From: Cryptomeria japonica
Taxonomy: Eukaryota > Streptophyta > Pinopsida > Cupressales > Cupressaceae
Direction of reading: 5' to 3'
DNA: 64,000 nt
NCBI RefSeq assembly: GCF_030272615.1
Contig: NC_081407.1
Coordinates: forward strand, 101,849,897 to 101,913,896
Position 1 is the stretch's first letter. Every line of letters starts with the position of its first letter. The notes under the pieces were generated by a model. The model was not told where the DNA came from and searched no databases. It saw nothing but the letters and a program-made list of their open reading frames with translations. A program made the translations under genes and the position numbers. Shown one piece after another: positions 49,059 through 60,006 of this stretch.

Positions 49059-50488
49059 TGTTGGCATATGTGAACCGATATGGTGATATAATGATATTGT
49101 ATGTTGTCATTGATGTCAGTATGCTAAAGAGGTAAACTGGTATTAGCAACTAGTAAGAGAACCGGTATATTGGTATGAGAACCGGTATATGGAAGCTTTG
49201 CATGACTAGTGGTTAGTAGTCTCAACTTCAGGGTTTCCAGTTGAAGTGTTACAAGCCTGTGCAACTCATCCGATGACATTGTGTGATGAGTTAGCATTGT
49301 AAAGAAGATCAGATTGTGTTGCCAAGTCAGCTTGAGCGCATGAAGGATCTGGTGTGAAGGAGATTGATCCTGTCCACCTCGGGAATGTGCGAAGTCTCTA
49401 TAAATGGTGGAGAGCATGTGATGGGTTACAAGCCACCATGAAAGCGGTGAAGAATGAATGATGGAGAATGTCTTGAGATATGCTCAAGACTGTTGCATTC
49501 AATATGGTATGTTGAACAGTCAGGATTGAACCATTTGAATTGATTAACCTAAAATGTTTAGGGTTTAGGGTTTTTGCTCCCGACCTATCTGTTTCCTATA
49601 AGGTCAATGTTGTGTTTCTTTTTGAGGTTGTTGGCAAAAGTTGTGTGTGTGTATCGAAGTGAAGAGATACGTGATTCTTGCCAGACTAGAGGAGAGAAGT
49701 GATACCTGCAAAGTGTGAGTGCAGAAGGTAAAGAGGAGCTAAAGTGGATCTGCATTGGCATTGAGTGCTATTACCAGATCATTGTAATACCTGTTGATCT
49801 CTAACCACTTCAACAGTTGGAAAATCCCTTAATAGGGTAGCTTTAACCGGCTTGCTGTAAAATCCTTTAACAGGGTGACTCAAAGTCATTGAGTTCAAAA
49901 AATTCCTCTAACAAGGTAACCTTTAACAGGGTTTAACCCTTAACTGGGTCTTTTAGCCATCCCTTAATCGGGTGATCCCTAGCGGGATCGGTTCCTAGCA
50001 GAACCTATTGTATTGTCTTTAACCGGACAAGGATTCTAACCGAGCGGACTTCTAAAGAGTTCAAAAACAACTTGTGGGTATTCATCCCCACCGTGGTTTT
50101 TCCTAATTGGGTTTCCATGTGAAAAATTTGTGTGTCATGTGTGGTGTTTTTCTTGTGATGGTTTAGTGTTTTGTGTCTGAAGGTAAATCATGTTGAACTA
50201 GTTGTTAGTGTATTTCTAATGATAGACTAATTGTTAATGCAAGAGGGTGAAATGGAAGTATTGTATTAGGTTGAGTGGTATGCTAAGTGATTAACCGGTT
50301 ACTGATTGTCTCAATCACTCTTAGCTTTACCGGTTGTACTTTGTTTCAGACCGGTGTTACTGTTTGCCTATTAAAGTACAGTGTCTACAGTCTAACCGAT
50401 TCAGGGAAGAGTTTTGTTTTGTCCGTACTGGTTCACGCCCCCGTCTCAGTACCGGTTTTGTACTCATTATTCATCATTTGAGTTATCA
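49059..50488 (+). repeat. 3' LTR of the copia element (1430 bp)
   Basis: Same termini and length as the 5' LTR. It retains the telobox-like motif (49557-49572) and the CTTTAACAGGGT repeats. Confidence 0.95.
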
Positions 50489-51295
50489 TATACCATCCTG
50501 TACATATCTAGGTCAACCACAAAAGATTACATTTACCTAGAAAGGAAAATGAAATGTGCAAATAGGTCAGCCCCAAGAATGAAAGGAAAATCCTTTGGAA
50601 AAGAATAACCAAGAAGCACATATCAAACAAAAGGTTGACCAAGGGCTCAAGAACATCGAGCAAGGAACCAAATAGATCTGCAAGACAAGAAATTGCTCTA
50701 CATGAGAAGAAGTTAGCAACTAGCCGCTAAGCTCAAAAATTGGTTCGGGAACAAAAAGAAATTCCAACCAATCCGGAAGCGATAACTCACCAGAAAAGAA
50801 GCCAAATGGACTAAAAATTTAGAATGATGAACAAAAGAAAGCCTAGAAATAAAAAATATGATCTGCAATGAAAAATAACTAGCTACCATAACATAAAAAC
50901 TACAATACTGAGTTGAACAAAACTGGAAGGAAATATTTGTAGTTGGTGCAAGATTGCTCATAGATCGGGGATGCTCCTACATCAAAAACCCCAGGTAGAA
51001 AGAGATGTTCCATGAGAGGAAACTCATGAACATTGAAAAGGATTTGGAATATAGGCTCTGTGCTCATTTTTTATGCAAACATCTTCTTTGTCTACAAGCC
51101 TCTTCCCTACCTCCTCTAGAACCTCAACCAGATTCCCTAACTCATGTTTCTCTTTATTTCTCTTTCCTTGATTTAGACCCGCACACTATCGCTGACCAAT
51201 GCTCTGTTTCATCTGCAACTCTGATTCTGGCACAAGGTCTCACTCAATTAGCCACCTAATTTCTCCTTACTATCAAACTTATCTACTAGATCCTT

Positions 51296-51526
51296 CTATA
51301 GGTTCATGTCCTCATCCGGTGTACCCTCTGCAATTTGCTTCTTAACACTGCAACTTTTTTCAAGCCCCAAATTCCTCACTTCCTTCTCTTCCTCCCTCAA
51401 AGAAGCCAATGTGAACTTTTTCCCACCCTTCTCAATAGTGATTAGGTTCCTTTTATAGTCATAGATATCTCCTCTATCAAACTGCCAAGGTCTTCTCAAC
51501 AAAACATGACAAGCACTCATAAACAA
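51296..51526 (-). pseudogene. Gypsy protease-RT junction remnant
   Basis: The frame includes CHVLLRRPWQFDRGD, the block that in plant gypsy elements follows the protease (usually LLGRPWQ). The expected RT does not follow. Instead the sequence runs into a charged stretch and the 3' LTR, marking the internal deletion. Confidence 0.75.
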
Positions 51527-51581
51527 GACATCACATAAGACCTCATCCCTAAAAGGTTCTATATTTAAAATTCACCAAACA

Positions 51582-52890
51582 CTACTCTTCCACTTCTATC
51601 TTCTGATCATATTGCAACCAAATTACCTTGTAAGGACAAAGTTTCTTAAGCCTCTTCAAACCAAGCTTCTCTGCCATCTCCTCAGATACCAAATTATCAT
51701 TACTTCCACTATCCACAATAACTTTATAATACTTAACTCCTAATTTACACACAGTCCTGAAAAAATTCTTCCTCTGAGTAGATCCAGTATCTTCACTACT
51801 CTGCTCCATCAAGATTCTTCTAAACAAAAGGGATTCTCCCTGCTCTGGTTCTAACACTTTTTCATCGATAACTCTAACTTCCTCATCTTCATTTTCCACA
51901 CAATTTCTTGCCATCCCTTGTTTGCACTCAAAAGATCTATGTTTGGTTTCTCCACACTTGAAATATCTACCCAAAAATTCTCTGCTGCTACTGCCACACC
52001 CTTTTCTTTGTGTCTTCTAATCTGATTCTTTACTCCACTTAGGTTTTGATTCTTCTTCAACATTCTATTTTTTTGTACTGCCACTCATCTGCCCTTTATA
52101 TCTCTCCCTTCCTCTAGGGTTATCCTGTTGTCTTCTTTTCGCTTTCTCCTCATCCTTCAAAGCATACTGGTAAGCCTCCTCAGTTGTGGAAATCTTCATC
52201 ATACTCATCTTGTCCTAGATGTCAAATCAGAGTTCATTTATGCATCTGTCCACCTTCTCCCTACCCATCTCTCTATGTCAGGATCTTATCATCACCTTGT
52301 AAAATTCTTCGGTATACTGATTCACACTCAGGTCTTTCTACTTCAAGTTCTGTAACTTCTTGAATAGATCCATCTCATAGTCTTTCGGAATGAACTTAGC
52401 CTTTAATCTCATTACCATCTACCTCCACTGGGTGATCTCCATTTCACCATAGTCCACTATATCTCTCTGCAACTCTTTCTAGCATAAAGCAACATACCCT
52501 TTCAATTTAGTTTGTGCCAATCAGACTCTCTGTGGGTCCTTAATATTCTCAAAGTAGAAGTAGTCCTCCAAATCTTCAATCCAATCAATTAGATCTTTTG
52601 GATTCAGTGTCTTGGAAAGTTCAAAACCTCCACTTTATGAACTTTACTTACTTGCACCACTGATTTTAGAAATATTTCTTCTCTTTCATCTTTTGGTCCT
52701 TTTGCTTTTGCAAGCTCTTCTCCAACTTCTTCATACTCATCCTCAGATTCTGGATTCCTCTGTAAACTAGCCAACACATTACAGATCTCATTCGGCATCT
52801 CATTCTTGAAATCCTCCTTCATCTGTTCTACCCTCCGAGGGTTCATCTTTCTTGGTGACATCCTCTCTTTTGCTCCAATGCACATGCCTC
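51582..52890 (-). pseudogene. Gypsy gag and protease remnant
   Basis: From 52885 the frame gives an acidic gag N-terminus. Then, through several stops, it gives a Retrotrans_gag-type core (DLIDWIEDLEDYF, MRLKAKFIPKDYE, NQYTEEFYKV) between about 52590 and 52270. At 51974-51582 a zinc knuckle reads YFKCGETKHRSFEC, with the first Cys changed to Tyr, followed by the aspartic protease signature VIVDSGSNDNLVSEE. Gag would form the particle and the protease would mature it. Both are disabled by stops, and pol is missing downstream. Confidence 0.85.
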
Positions 52891-53012
52891 AAATCGACGA
52901 TCTAACTATTGGTTTCAATTACCTCACATTTGGTGTTCTATCAAACACACTCGCAACTTGCCTCAACTTGGCGATCAGTTCACCCAAGGGAATGCCTCAA
53001 GGTTCACATCCA

Positions 53013-53026
53013 GCTTTGATACCATT
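53013..53026 (-). other. tRNA primer binding site of the gypsy element
   Basis: The minus strand reads AATGGTATCAAAGC directly after the LTR end. TGGTATC followed by AAGC/AGAGC is complementary to the 3' end of plant initiator tRNA-Met, with one mismatch from the usual TGGTATCAGAGC. Confidence 0.85.
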
Positions 53027-53840
53027 TGATGCAGCCATGATCTAATGGGTCATCAAAGAGAACAAACAAGATCATGCAGCAAGAGTAACACAATAGAAGC
53101 AACAACAACACATAGGGAAAATGCAAAATCAGTCATCCACATTGTCATATATTAATTAAAAATCATCAAATAATCATCTGGTTGCATGCAGGCTAACATG
53201 CTCAATTACATACTAAATGCCAGATTACATCCTTTCGGACCTCCAAGAGGTATCTGAATTACGATGATAGGAAACTAGATCTTCTTATTCTTCCCCATTA
53301 CCTCCTCAGGATCACATACAACAATATATATACCATCCGGAACATATCTAGGTCGGCCACAAAAGATTACATTTACCAAGAAAGGAAAATGAAACGTGCA
53401 AATAGGTCAGCCTCAAGAGTCAAAGGAAAATCCTCTAGAAAAGAATAACCAAGAAGCATGGATTGAATGGAAGGTTGGCCAAGGACTCAAGAAAATTGAG
53501 TAAGGCACCAAATATATTCACAAGCCAAGAAATCGCTCTGCATGAGAAGAAGTCACCATCTAGCCGTTAAGCTCAAAAACTGCTCCGGGAACAGAAAAAA
53601 AAACTGCCAGCCAATCCAAAAGTGATAGCTCACCGGAAAAGAATCCAAATGGACTAAAAATATGGAATGATGAACAAAAGAAATCCTAGAAACCAAAAAT
53701 TTGATCCGCAACAAAAAATAACTAGCTACTAGAACACACTAAAAGAACACATAAACTACAATACTGAGCTGAAGAAAATTGAAAGAAAATATTTTTGGTT
53801 AATACAGGATCGCTCATAGACCAGGGATGCTCTTGCATCA
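53027..53840 (-). repeat. 5' LTR of the gypsy element (uninterrupted, 814 bp)
   Basis: On the minus strand it begins TGATGCAAGAGCATCCC and ends GGCTGCATCA. It is the intact reference against which the left LTR can be read. At about 53218 and 53329-53340 it keeps the empty sites of the two insertions that split the other LTR. Confidence 0.92.
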
Positions 53841-54110
53841 ATAAGGCTAAAGGTGGGTTGGGAATTTTGGATCCCAAAACCCAAGGAGATTGTTTAGAAA
53901 AAAATGGATAATTTGAGCAATTAATGGAGATGAACCATGGAAAATCTTGGTTCTTTTTTGTATTAAAGTCAAGCCTCGATTCAAAGGAAATGGCAAACTG
54001 TGATGTGGGAAGATAAGCTCCTAAGGGCTCCTTTATTCAATATTAGAGCTCCATCTTCCTCATAGTCTATTTCAAAGGCGTGGTAGGAAGTATGCAAGGG
54101 TAAAAGCACA
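53841..54110 (+). pseudogene. LINE C, right part (resumes after a 14-kb insertion)
   Basis: The sequence continues the LINE exactly where the left part stopped. KGGLGILDPKTQG and EQLMEMNHGK (frame-shifted version of the INGDEPWK block) match the post-RT regions of LINE A (GGLGIKDLKAH, INGDEPWKV) and LINE B. The match fades near 54110, where the truncated 3' LTR region of the next element begins. Confidence 0.75.
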
Positions 54111-54169
54111 AAATTGTGTCACGTTTCAAGCCAACTTATCAGCACAACTAAATTTAAGTAATTCTAACT

Positions 54170-54226
54170 AAAAATTAATTTACAATTTCTCATTGGAATG
54201 TGCATTTGCCAACAATATCCCCCTTT
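54170..54226 (-). other. Polypurine tract and truncated 3' LTR of the two-ORF element
   Basis: On the minus strand AATGCCAAAGGGGGATAT (down to 54215) leads into TGTTGGCAAATGCACATTCC at 54214. Homology with the 5' LTR lasts about 35 bp (to AAATTGTA) and then stops. The 3' LTR is therefore truncated and joined to unrelated sequence, and LINE C text appears by 54110. Confidence 0.75.
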
Positions 54227-54461
54227 GGCATTGATGGCAACACTCATGAGAAAAATCCAAAAAGTGTCGTCCAAACTGATATCCAAAAAAAAGTCTACCA
54301 AAATTATCTTACCAAAACTGTATGCTCCCCCTTAGCTGATGATGTCCTTTCTTCTGACCATTTTTCTCATCCCACTACTCCCCCTTTGACATCAATGACA
54401 AAGGTTGCCATTAGTTGTCAATGGAGTCCTACCTGGATTCTTGTAACGGGTGGGTTACAAT

Positions 54462-57400
54462 CTAAAAGATATATGTCAAAACTAAATTTATGTCGTCATT
54501 GAATGTTTTGCTATCTTTTATTGCCTCTTGTGTTCTCTGCACTGTACCAGTGAGTATGTGCATTTTCTCTTCCAGTGTCTTCAGTCTGGGAACCAGAGCC
54601 TTAGATATTTCTTTTCTCAAAGAAATAAGATACTCTAGTCTTGTACCAAGTCTGCATTTTAAGTCCTTTGCCTTGTCCATTATCCTTTGTTTGTCATTTT
54701 CCAGTTTCTTGATACTCTCTTCTTGCTCTGCAATCTTCTTTTCTAACTCCAAAAATGAATCTGATGCACCTATCAGATTGTTAGCAATGTCATTTATCTT
54801 CTCTTGTGCTTTGTTTATTTCCTTGTCAAGATCCTCTGTTAAGATATTTGTTTTACAAGTGTCCCTGTATAGTTTCTTGAAGTCAAGAATTGTTTCTCCA
54901 AGTTCCGATAATAATTTTTCCATCTTCTCTTTATTCTTCTTTATAGTTTCCTCAAAGAATTTTCCTTTTTCTTTTATCATTCTTTCCTTAAATGTATCCT
55001 CATTTATTTGATCAACAATCAATATGTTGCTAGTTATGAACTTAGACAATGTGTCTAGTTGACCTAAAGAATCTTTATTCTCAACACTGCACTTTGGTGC
55101 TATCAATTTAAGAATTGGTATTGTGTCATCAATAGCCTTATAGGCTTGTGCATTGCATTCAGTGATGTTCTTTATTGAATCTAATAGGACCTTTGTTACA
55201 TTTGTAGGTCTGAATTCTTCCATACCTGTACCAGATGTTTGTCCAACCATTTTTACAATAGCCATACAACCGGTTGTAGTAATTACCTTGCTTGATTCGA
55301 CCTCTGGTAGGTTTGTTTGTGTTTGCATCTCTATTAGCAAAGGTTTGGGCTTCTCATTTTGTACCGATGGCATTGTCTCTGTTTGCACCTGTGCTTCAAC
55401 CTATATCAGTTTAGGTTTCTCTGTTTGTGTCTCAGTACTATCCCTTGCCGGTTCTCTTGCCGATTTCACAGTGGTATCCTCTGTCGGTTGCTCTCCTTGT
55501 GTAGGTTTTTCTATGTTCATCTCAATTTCTATAGCCAATGACTCAGCAGTCACATTTTTCTCTTTAACCTCAGTGGTTGCATGGTCAACCATAATGTTTA
55601 CCTTTTGGGTATCTATATTTAAAGTGTACAAAATTTTAGACTTAGGATTTGTATCCTCTAATGGAGTCTCCATACTCTCAGTAGCCGGTTGATTTTCTGT
55701 AGTGTCTACCGATGGAGTATCTAAAGGAGGTGGGGATAAGTTATTAGTTACCTTTATACTAGGTGGTCCACCAACCTTACCTTTTCCTTTATCCTTTTGA
55801 TATACCTTGATGGGTTTGGGGCTTCGATACTCTTCCTATTTCTCCTTCTCTACCAAAAATATATCCCATGCATCTTCTATTTCTTCTGTTACCTCATTCA
55901 CTCTTCCTGCCATTAGTGCTACATGCCGGTGAGCAGTTGAAAATACTGACCGGTTAGCCTCAGAGATTAATTGATCTATCTCTTCAGGTGAGTTAATAGG
56001 ATGCACTGCAAGTAATCTCTCAACCTTAATTTTCTTATCTAGCTCAACAATAGCTAGCCTTCTAGCTTCCAATCTCCTATACAGATCAGCTGGTATCTCA
56101 TGAACAATTTGCATTAAAAATTTCTTGAAGATTTCTAGGTGTAGAATTACACAGTTCTCTACCTTTTCTCTGTCATCTGCGGATAGAGTGTCATACAGTT
56201 TGTTGATGTTTTTCAATTTTCCATCCTCTATAATTTCATTCAATAGTCTATCTAGAGGAGCAATAGTCTGTTTAACCTTCTTCTTCTTAGGAGTCATCTT
56301 CTTTGTCGATGGCCTTACTGCCAGTTGCTTCTATCTTGTTTTTCTAGGAGAAGGTGACGGTACCGGTGAAGGTTTTCTTTTCCTTTCAACCCTTTTAAAT
56401 ACTACTAGTATGTCACTTTCAAAAGAGGTTCCAACCAGTGTTTGATGGGTTTCTGGTTGAAGTTCTTCTAGTTCACTCTCCTTAATACCAGTTTGTTTTA
56501 ACACATCTTCCTTAATTGCTTTTGCTTGTCGGGTACCTTTTCTTACAATTGCTTCAACTTTCTTAACCCTTTTTCTAGATTGAATCTCACTCTCAATTGT
56601 TTTTGCACTACCAAAAACTTTCTCTTTCGGTTCCTTTGGAGCTTCTAGGAGGGCTTTTGCATAAGTTTCTATGATGTTGTCATCTATCTCATATCCCATT
56701 TCAGTTACCCAGAGAATTCCAGGAACAACTGCCTCCATCCAGATTTCATCTTCCTTTATTACGAAATAGATTTCATCCTTATACTTGTCTACAATTGTTT
56801 GTGACAGTCTAACTCTAGTTTTCATTTGAGCCTTCAGTGCTTGAAAGTACTCATTTAGGTTCTTTTCCCTATTTTCTCCCATGTTGTTTAGTAAATCCAA
56901 CAGTTGTCTTCCTATCAGTATGTCAAAACCAAAATTTCTAACACCAATACCAGGTACTTGTTTGGTTATGTACAACATCAGACAAACAAGTAAGTTTCCA
57001 AATCTGAATGTTCCCTTCTTGTCTTTCTTTATCTTCCCCAAATTATCTATCAGCTCATCTTTAAGCTATTCGCATACATCTATTCTTGCATTATTATTGA
57101 CCATATCATAAGAACTTTTAATAGATAGGCTAGAAACTGAGTTTAACCTATTTGCATGCATAGCTTTGTAGCCTAAGATCATATTGATAAATTTGACATT
57201 TATATCTGTTACATCATTTACCCTTAGAGACCTTTTATCAAATGTTGCACCAGTTAGGTCTATCACTGTGTCATTTGAGACTCTCTTGGTTTTGTCAGGT
57301 CTATTACTAGTGGAGGGCAACCTTGTTACAACTTTGATAGCTTCCTTAGTGATTTTATGAATTGAGTCCAACCAGAAAAAATCACCATGAACTCTGCTTA

Positions 57401-57746
57401 GCACCATTCTTATAATGTCCTTGGGAAAATCTGGGATACTGAGGATTTTAGGGAAACCTACGGTTTCTACTATCTTATGTTCAGGTTTGACATTTCTAGA
57501 TTCATCACAAATCATAGATTTATACATGTTTTTAATCTTGTCATCACCTAATTCCTCTATATGACAATGTATATACATTCTAGGGTCTTCAACATATACT
57601 ACTCCCTTATGGATTTGAGAGAATGCACCTACTCTATCATCTTTCTTAGCAATTTCGGGAACTAGCTTAAAGATGGGTCTAGGGCGCTTAACTAACTCAA
57701 CAACAATAGGGTTTGCAATAAATTCAGGAGTGGATGAAGAAGTCAT
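54462..57746 (-). pseudogene. ORF2: ~1094-codon frame of unknown family, four in-frame stops
   Basis: A single frame from the ATG at 57746 to 54462 is interrupted only by TAG codons near 57066, 56331, 55836 and 55401, with no frameshift over 3.3 kb. The N-terminal ~350 residues look globular (IPDFPKDIIRMVLSRV, FRFGNLLVCLMLYITKQVPG). Residues ~350-480 are basic (RKRVKKVEAIVRKGTRQ, PSPVPSPSPRKTR). A second helical part (~485-640) is followed by a Thr/Glu/Pro-rich linker and a C-terminal ~300-residue coiled coil (LELEKKIAEQEESIKKLEN). No retroviral enzyme motif or known domain is recognisable. It may be a captured host gene or a structural protein of the element. Confidence 0.7.
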
Positions 57747-58061
57747 TGCTACAAATACCTTTATCTACCTTAAGGAATGATTTCTTGATGAATTGCTTCG
57801 CTAAGGATGCCTTCGCTCAAGAATTTTCGCGCTCTTGAAAGTTTGAATGCTCAGTGAATGAAAATGGAGCCAAAACAGTAGCTTTATAATGTTATTTTCT
57901 TCAACTACCACATTTGATGCTTGCCGGTTAAGTCACAACTTAACTCTTCTACCGGTATAGAAGTAATTTCAACTTCTTACCATCAACCGAGGGAATAATA
58001 TCATGTTTTACAATTAGTTGCTAAACCCCCAAAGGATTTTCCTTCAGTTAGATGAAGAGTC

Positions 58062-59156
58062 TCATGCCGGTGGAGTGTTACTCTGTTCTGCCAGTGGAGG
58101 AGTATTCCCATCAACATTCTGATCTGACTTTCTGATCCATTGTTTTGAGAATTCTTTCTTTACCTCTTCAGCATTTTCTTTACCTTTTAAACTCGAACCT
58201 TTATTGTTTATCGGTGGAGACTTTCTTCTACATAATTTTGCGATATGTCCAGTCTTGTTACAAGAATAACAAGTCACATTGTTTTTCTAAATTGCTTTTC
58301 CATATCCTATGCTGGTGTGTGTCTTGCATTGATTAGATAGATGTCCAAATCTTCCACAAACATAACATATTACATTCATTCTGCAGTTTTCTGAATTATG
58401 TCCAACTTTGTTGCATTTAGAACATTGGCCGGTGGGTGGATTAGTGTTCTGATAGTTTCTAGATCTACACTCATTTACTCTATGACCATACATGTTACAA
58501 TTAAAGCATTTCCCATTAAATTTGTAAGCAGTAGGTTGTCTTACCGGTTTGCTGTGATCATGTTTGTTTGCAGTATCGGAGCTTTCACCAGTTTCAAAGC
58601 CAAGACCATTTGTATCACCATTTGGTTTCTGATTCTTCAGCATCTCATTCAGTTCCTCTGAACTTTTCTTGAATTTTTCTTTGTGTTGTATTGCAGCAAC
58701 TAGTTCACCTTCCAAGATTCCTTTCTGTCTCATGAGTTCATTTGTATCATTTTGTATGTGTAAAAAATTTGTCTTCAACATATCATTATCATGATTGAGT
58801 CTTAGATTTTCATTTTCAGCATCATTTAATCTTTTAACCAAGTCTTCTTCATTCTTCTTTCAATTTTTAGTTTCTTTACAAAATCTCATAGTCATATCTT
58901 GCATCTCATTTTGCATTGTACTATTCTCTTGTCTCAGCTTGTTCACCAAATCATTAAGAGTGTCTTTTTCATCTTCATCTTTTTGCATCTTTTCATAAAG
59001 TTCTCTCCTCTTATTCCTTTCTATGGTGAAATTTTCTTGAAGTCCTTGAATAATATCCTATGCAGCCTTTAGATCATCTTCAAGTTTGATATTCTTCAAC
59101 TTTTCTGCATCATAGTCTAAAAGAGGAGTTTCCAATTGCTCCCTCAAGCTTTCCAT
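58062..59156 (-). pseudogene. ORF1: coiled-coil protein with four CCHC zinc knuckles (gag-like)
   Basis: Starting at the ATG 58 nt after the PBS, one frame of 365 codons runs to 58062. Three in-frame stops interrupt it (about 59060, 58860, 58287) and there is no frameshift. Residues 1-170 are rich in Glu, Lys, Asn and Leu with coiled-coil spacing. Four intact C-x2-C-x4-H-x4-C knuckles follow at about residues 217-230 (CFNCNMYGHRVNEC), 245-258 (CSKCNKVGHNSENC), 264-277 (CYVCGRFGHLSNQC) and 296-309 (CYSCNKTGHIAKLC). The tail is Lys, Ser and Pro-rich. By analogy with gag nucleocapsid it should bind RNA. No capsid-like UBN2 domain is visible. The extra knuckles are unusual, since copia gag normally has one. 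Confidence 0.8.
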
Positions 59157-59213
59157 CTCTACTAGTGTCAAGATCTTCCTCAAGCTATTAGGCTTTTGAA
59201 AAGAGAGGACCAA

Positions 59214-59227
59214 GCTCTGATACCAAT
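59214..59227 (-). other. tRNA primer binding site of the two-ORF element
   Basis: The minus strand reads ATTGGTATCAGAGC directly after the LTR, an exact initiator tRNA-Met primer site. Confidence 0.92.
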
Positions 59228-60006
59228 TGTTAGGATTCCCAAAGATACTGAGAGGGGGGGGGGTGAATCAGTATCTAACTGGTTTCTAAATGTTCTTAAT
59301 ATATAACATGAAAAGCATATCAAAATTGTGTATCGGTAAACCAAAAATAATGTAGTAAATAAGAATAATACCAACAACATGAGAAGCACACCATAACACA
59401 GTATTTTAACGAGGAAACCCAGTGTGGGAAAAACCTCAGTTGGATTTGTGGCCCACAATATTCACTTACTGGCCAATAAGGGAATATTACTCTTATAATA
59501 GGGGCCTGCACATGCAGGAAGGCCAAGTGCGTAAAGCTCACTGCTCAGTTACAAAAAGAAGTCACACTGACTTACAAAATTGGATCATGTGAATCCAATG
59601 TCTTGTACTGCTTTAGATTAGCATCTTCTATGCCAGATTCAGTACCAACTTAAGCTCTGCTTCATACATAAACCCTTGTCCTAATAATTGGCATATTAGG
59701 TCTACTACCTTCTATATATTTCACATCTACCATCTACTTCTCTATTTACAAAAATGATCTATAATGATCTCATACATATATGAGTCATATTACAACTCAC
59801 CATGTCGGCTTACAATGATTTTACAATTAAATAAAAAATACATTTTAAATAAAATTAAAGTCAGCCAAGGTGCCGATATCTTTCCTTTCACTGCTGGTGT
59901 AGAGTCTTTTAGTGCTGATGCCAATATCATATGATTGCAAGATTGCCATCAATGACAAAACCTTCAATCACCTACAATTTTTCATTGGAGTGTGCATTTG
60001 CCAACA
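59228..60006 (-). repeat. 5' LTR of the two-ORF element (779 bp)
   Basis: On the minus strand it starts TGTTGGCAAATGCACACTCC and ends GGGAATCCTAACA. Near its end is GATTCACCCCCCCCCC then CTCTCAGTA, as in the copia LTR. The right edge abuts satellite DNA. Confidence 0.85.

Larger units (their letters stand above)
43283..50488 (+). mobile_element. Ty1/copia retrotransposon, near full length, inactivated
   Basis: 7206-bp plus-strand element with two LTRs of identical length (1430 bp), a PBS, one gag-pro-int-RT-RNaseH coding region in canonical copia order, and a polypurine tract. The target-site duplication is TATAC on the right (50489-50493) and TATAT on the left (43278-43282). The intact gypsy LTR shows the empty site as TATAC. 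Long LTRs and the integrase and RT text are compatible with a SIRE/Maximus-like lineage, but the lineage is not certain. No envelope-like frame is present. Confidence 0.95.
39664..50984 (-). repeat. 3' LTR of the gypsy element, split into three pieces
   Basis: Pieces 39664-39839, 43163-43282 and 50494-50984 join to about 787 bp and align in order with the uninterrupted LTR at 53027-53840. The gaps are filled by the elements at 39840-43162 and 43283-50488. Confidence 0.9.
39664..53840 (-). mobile_element. Ty3/gypsy element, deleted for pol and nested with two later insertions
   Basis: Minus-strand element with 5' LTR at 53027-53840, PBS at 53013-53026, gag and protease at 51296-52890, and 3' LTR at 39664-50984. 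The 3' LTR is now in three pieces. It is flanked by a perfect 5-bp target-site duplication ATAAG (39659-39663 and 53841-53845). The internal region is only about 2 kb: RT, RNase H and integrase are absent. The 3' LTR was split by an inverted-terminus element and by a copia element. Confidence 0.92.
54214..60006 (-). mobile_element. Non-autonomous LTR retroelement with two large ORFs and no pol
   Basis: Minus-strand element: 5' LTR 59228-60006, PBS 59214-59227, ORF1 59156-58062, ORF2 57746-54462, PPT about 54215-54226, and a 3' LTR starting at 54214 and quickly losing homology. No protease, integrase, RT or RNase H motif is readable in about 5 kb. This resembles the TR-GAG class (terminal-repeat elements carrying only a gag-like gene) but with an additional very long frame. 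PBS, PPT context and LTR termini match the copia element at 43283-50488. Confidence 0.85.

Noticed and set aside
54490-55692. Hydrophobic plus-strand frames (e.g. 173 and 179 codons) as membrane proteins
   Set aside because: They are antisense to ORF2 of the pol-less element. Antisense of Lys/Glu-rich coding sequence reads as Phe/Leu/Ser-rich.
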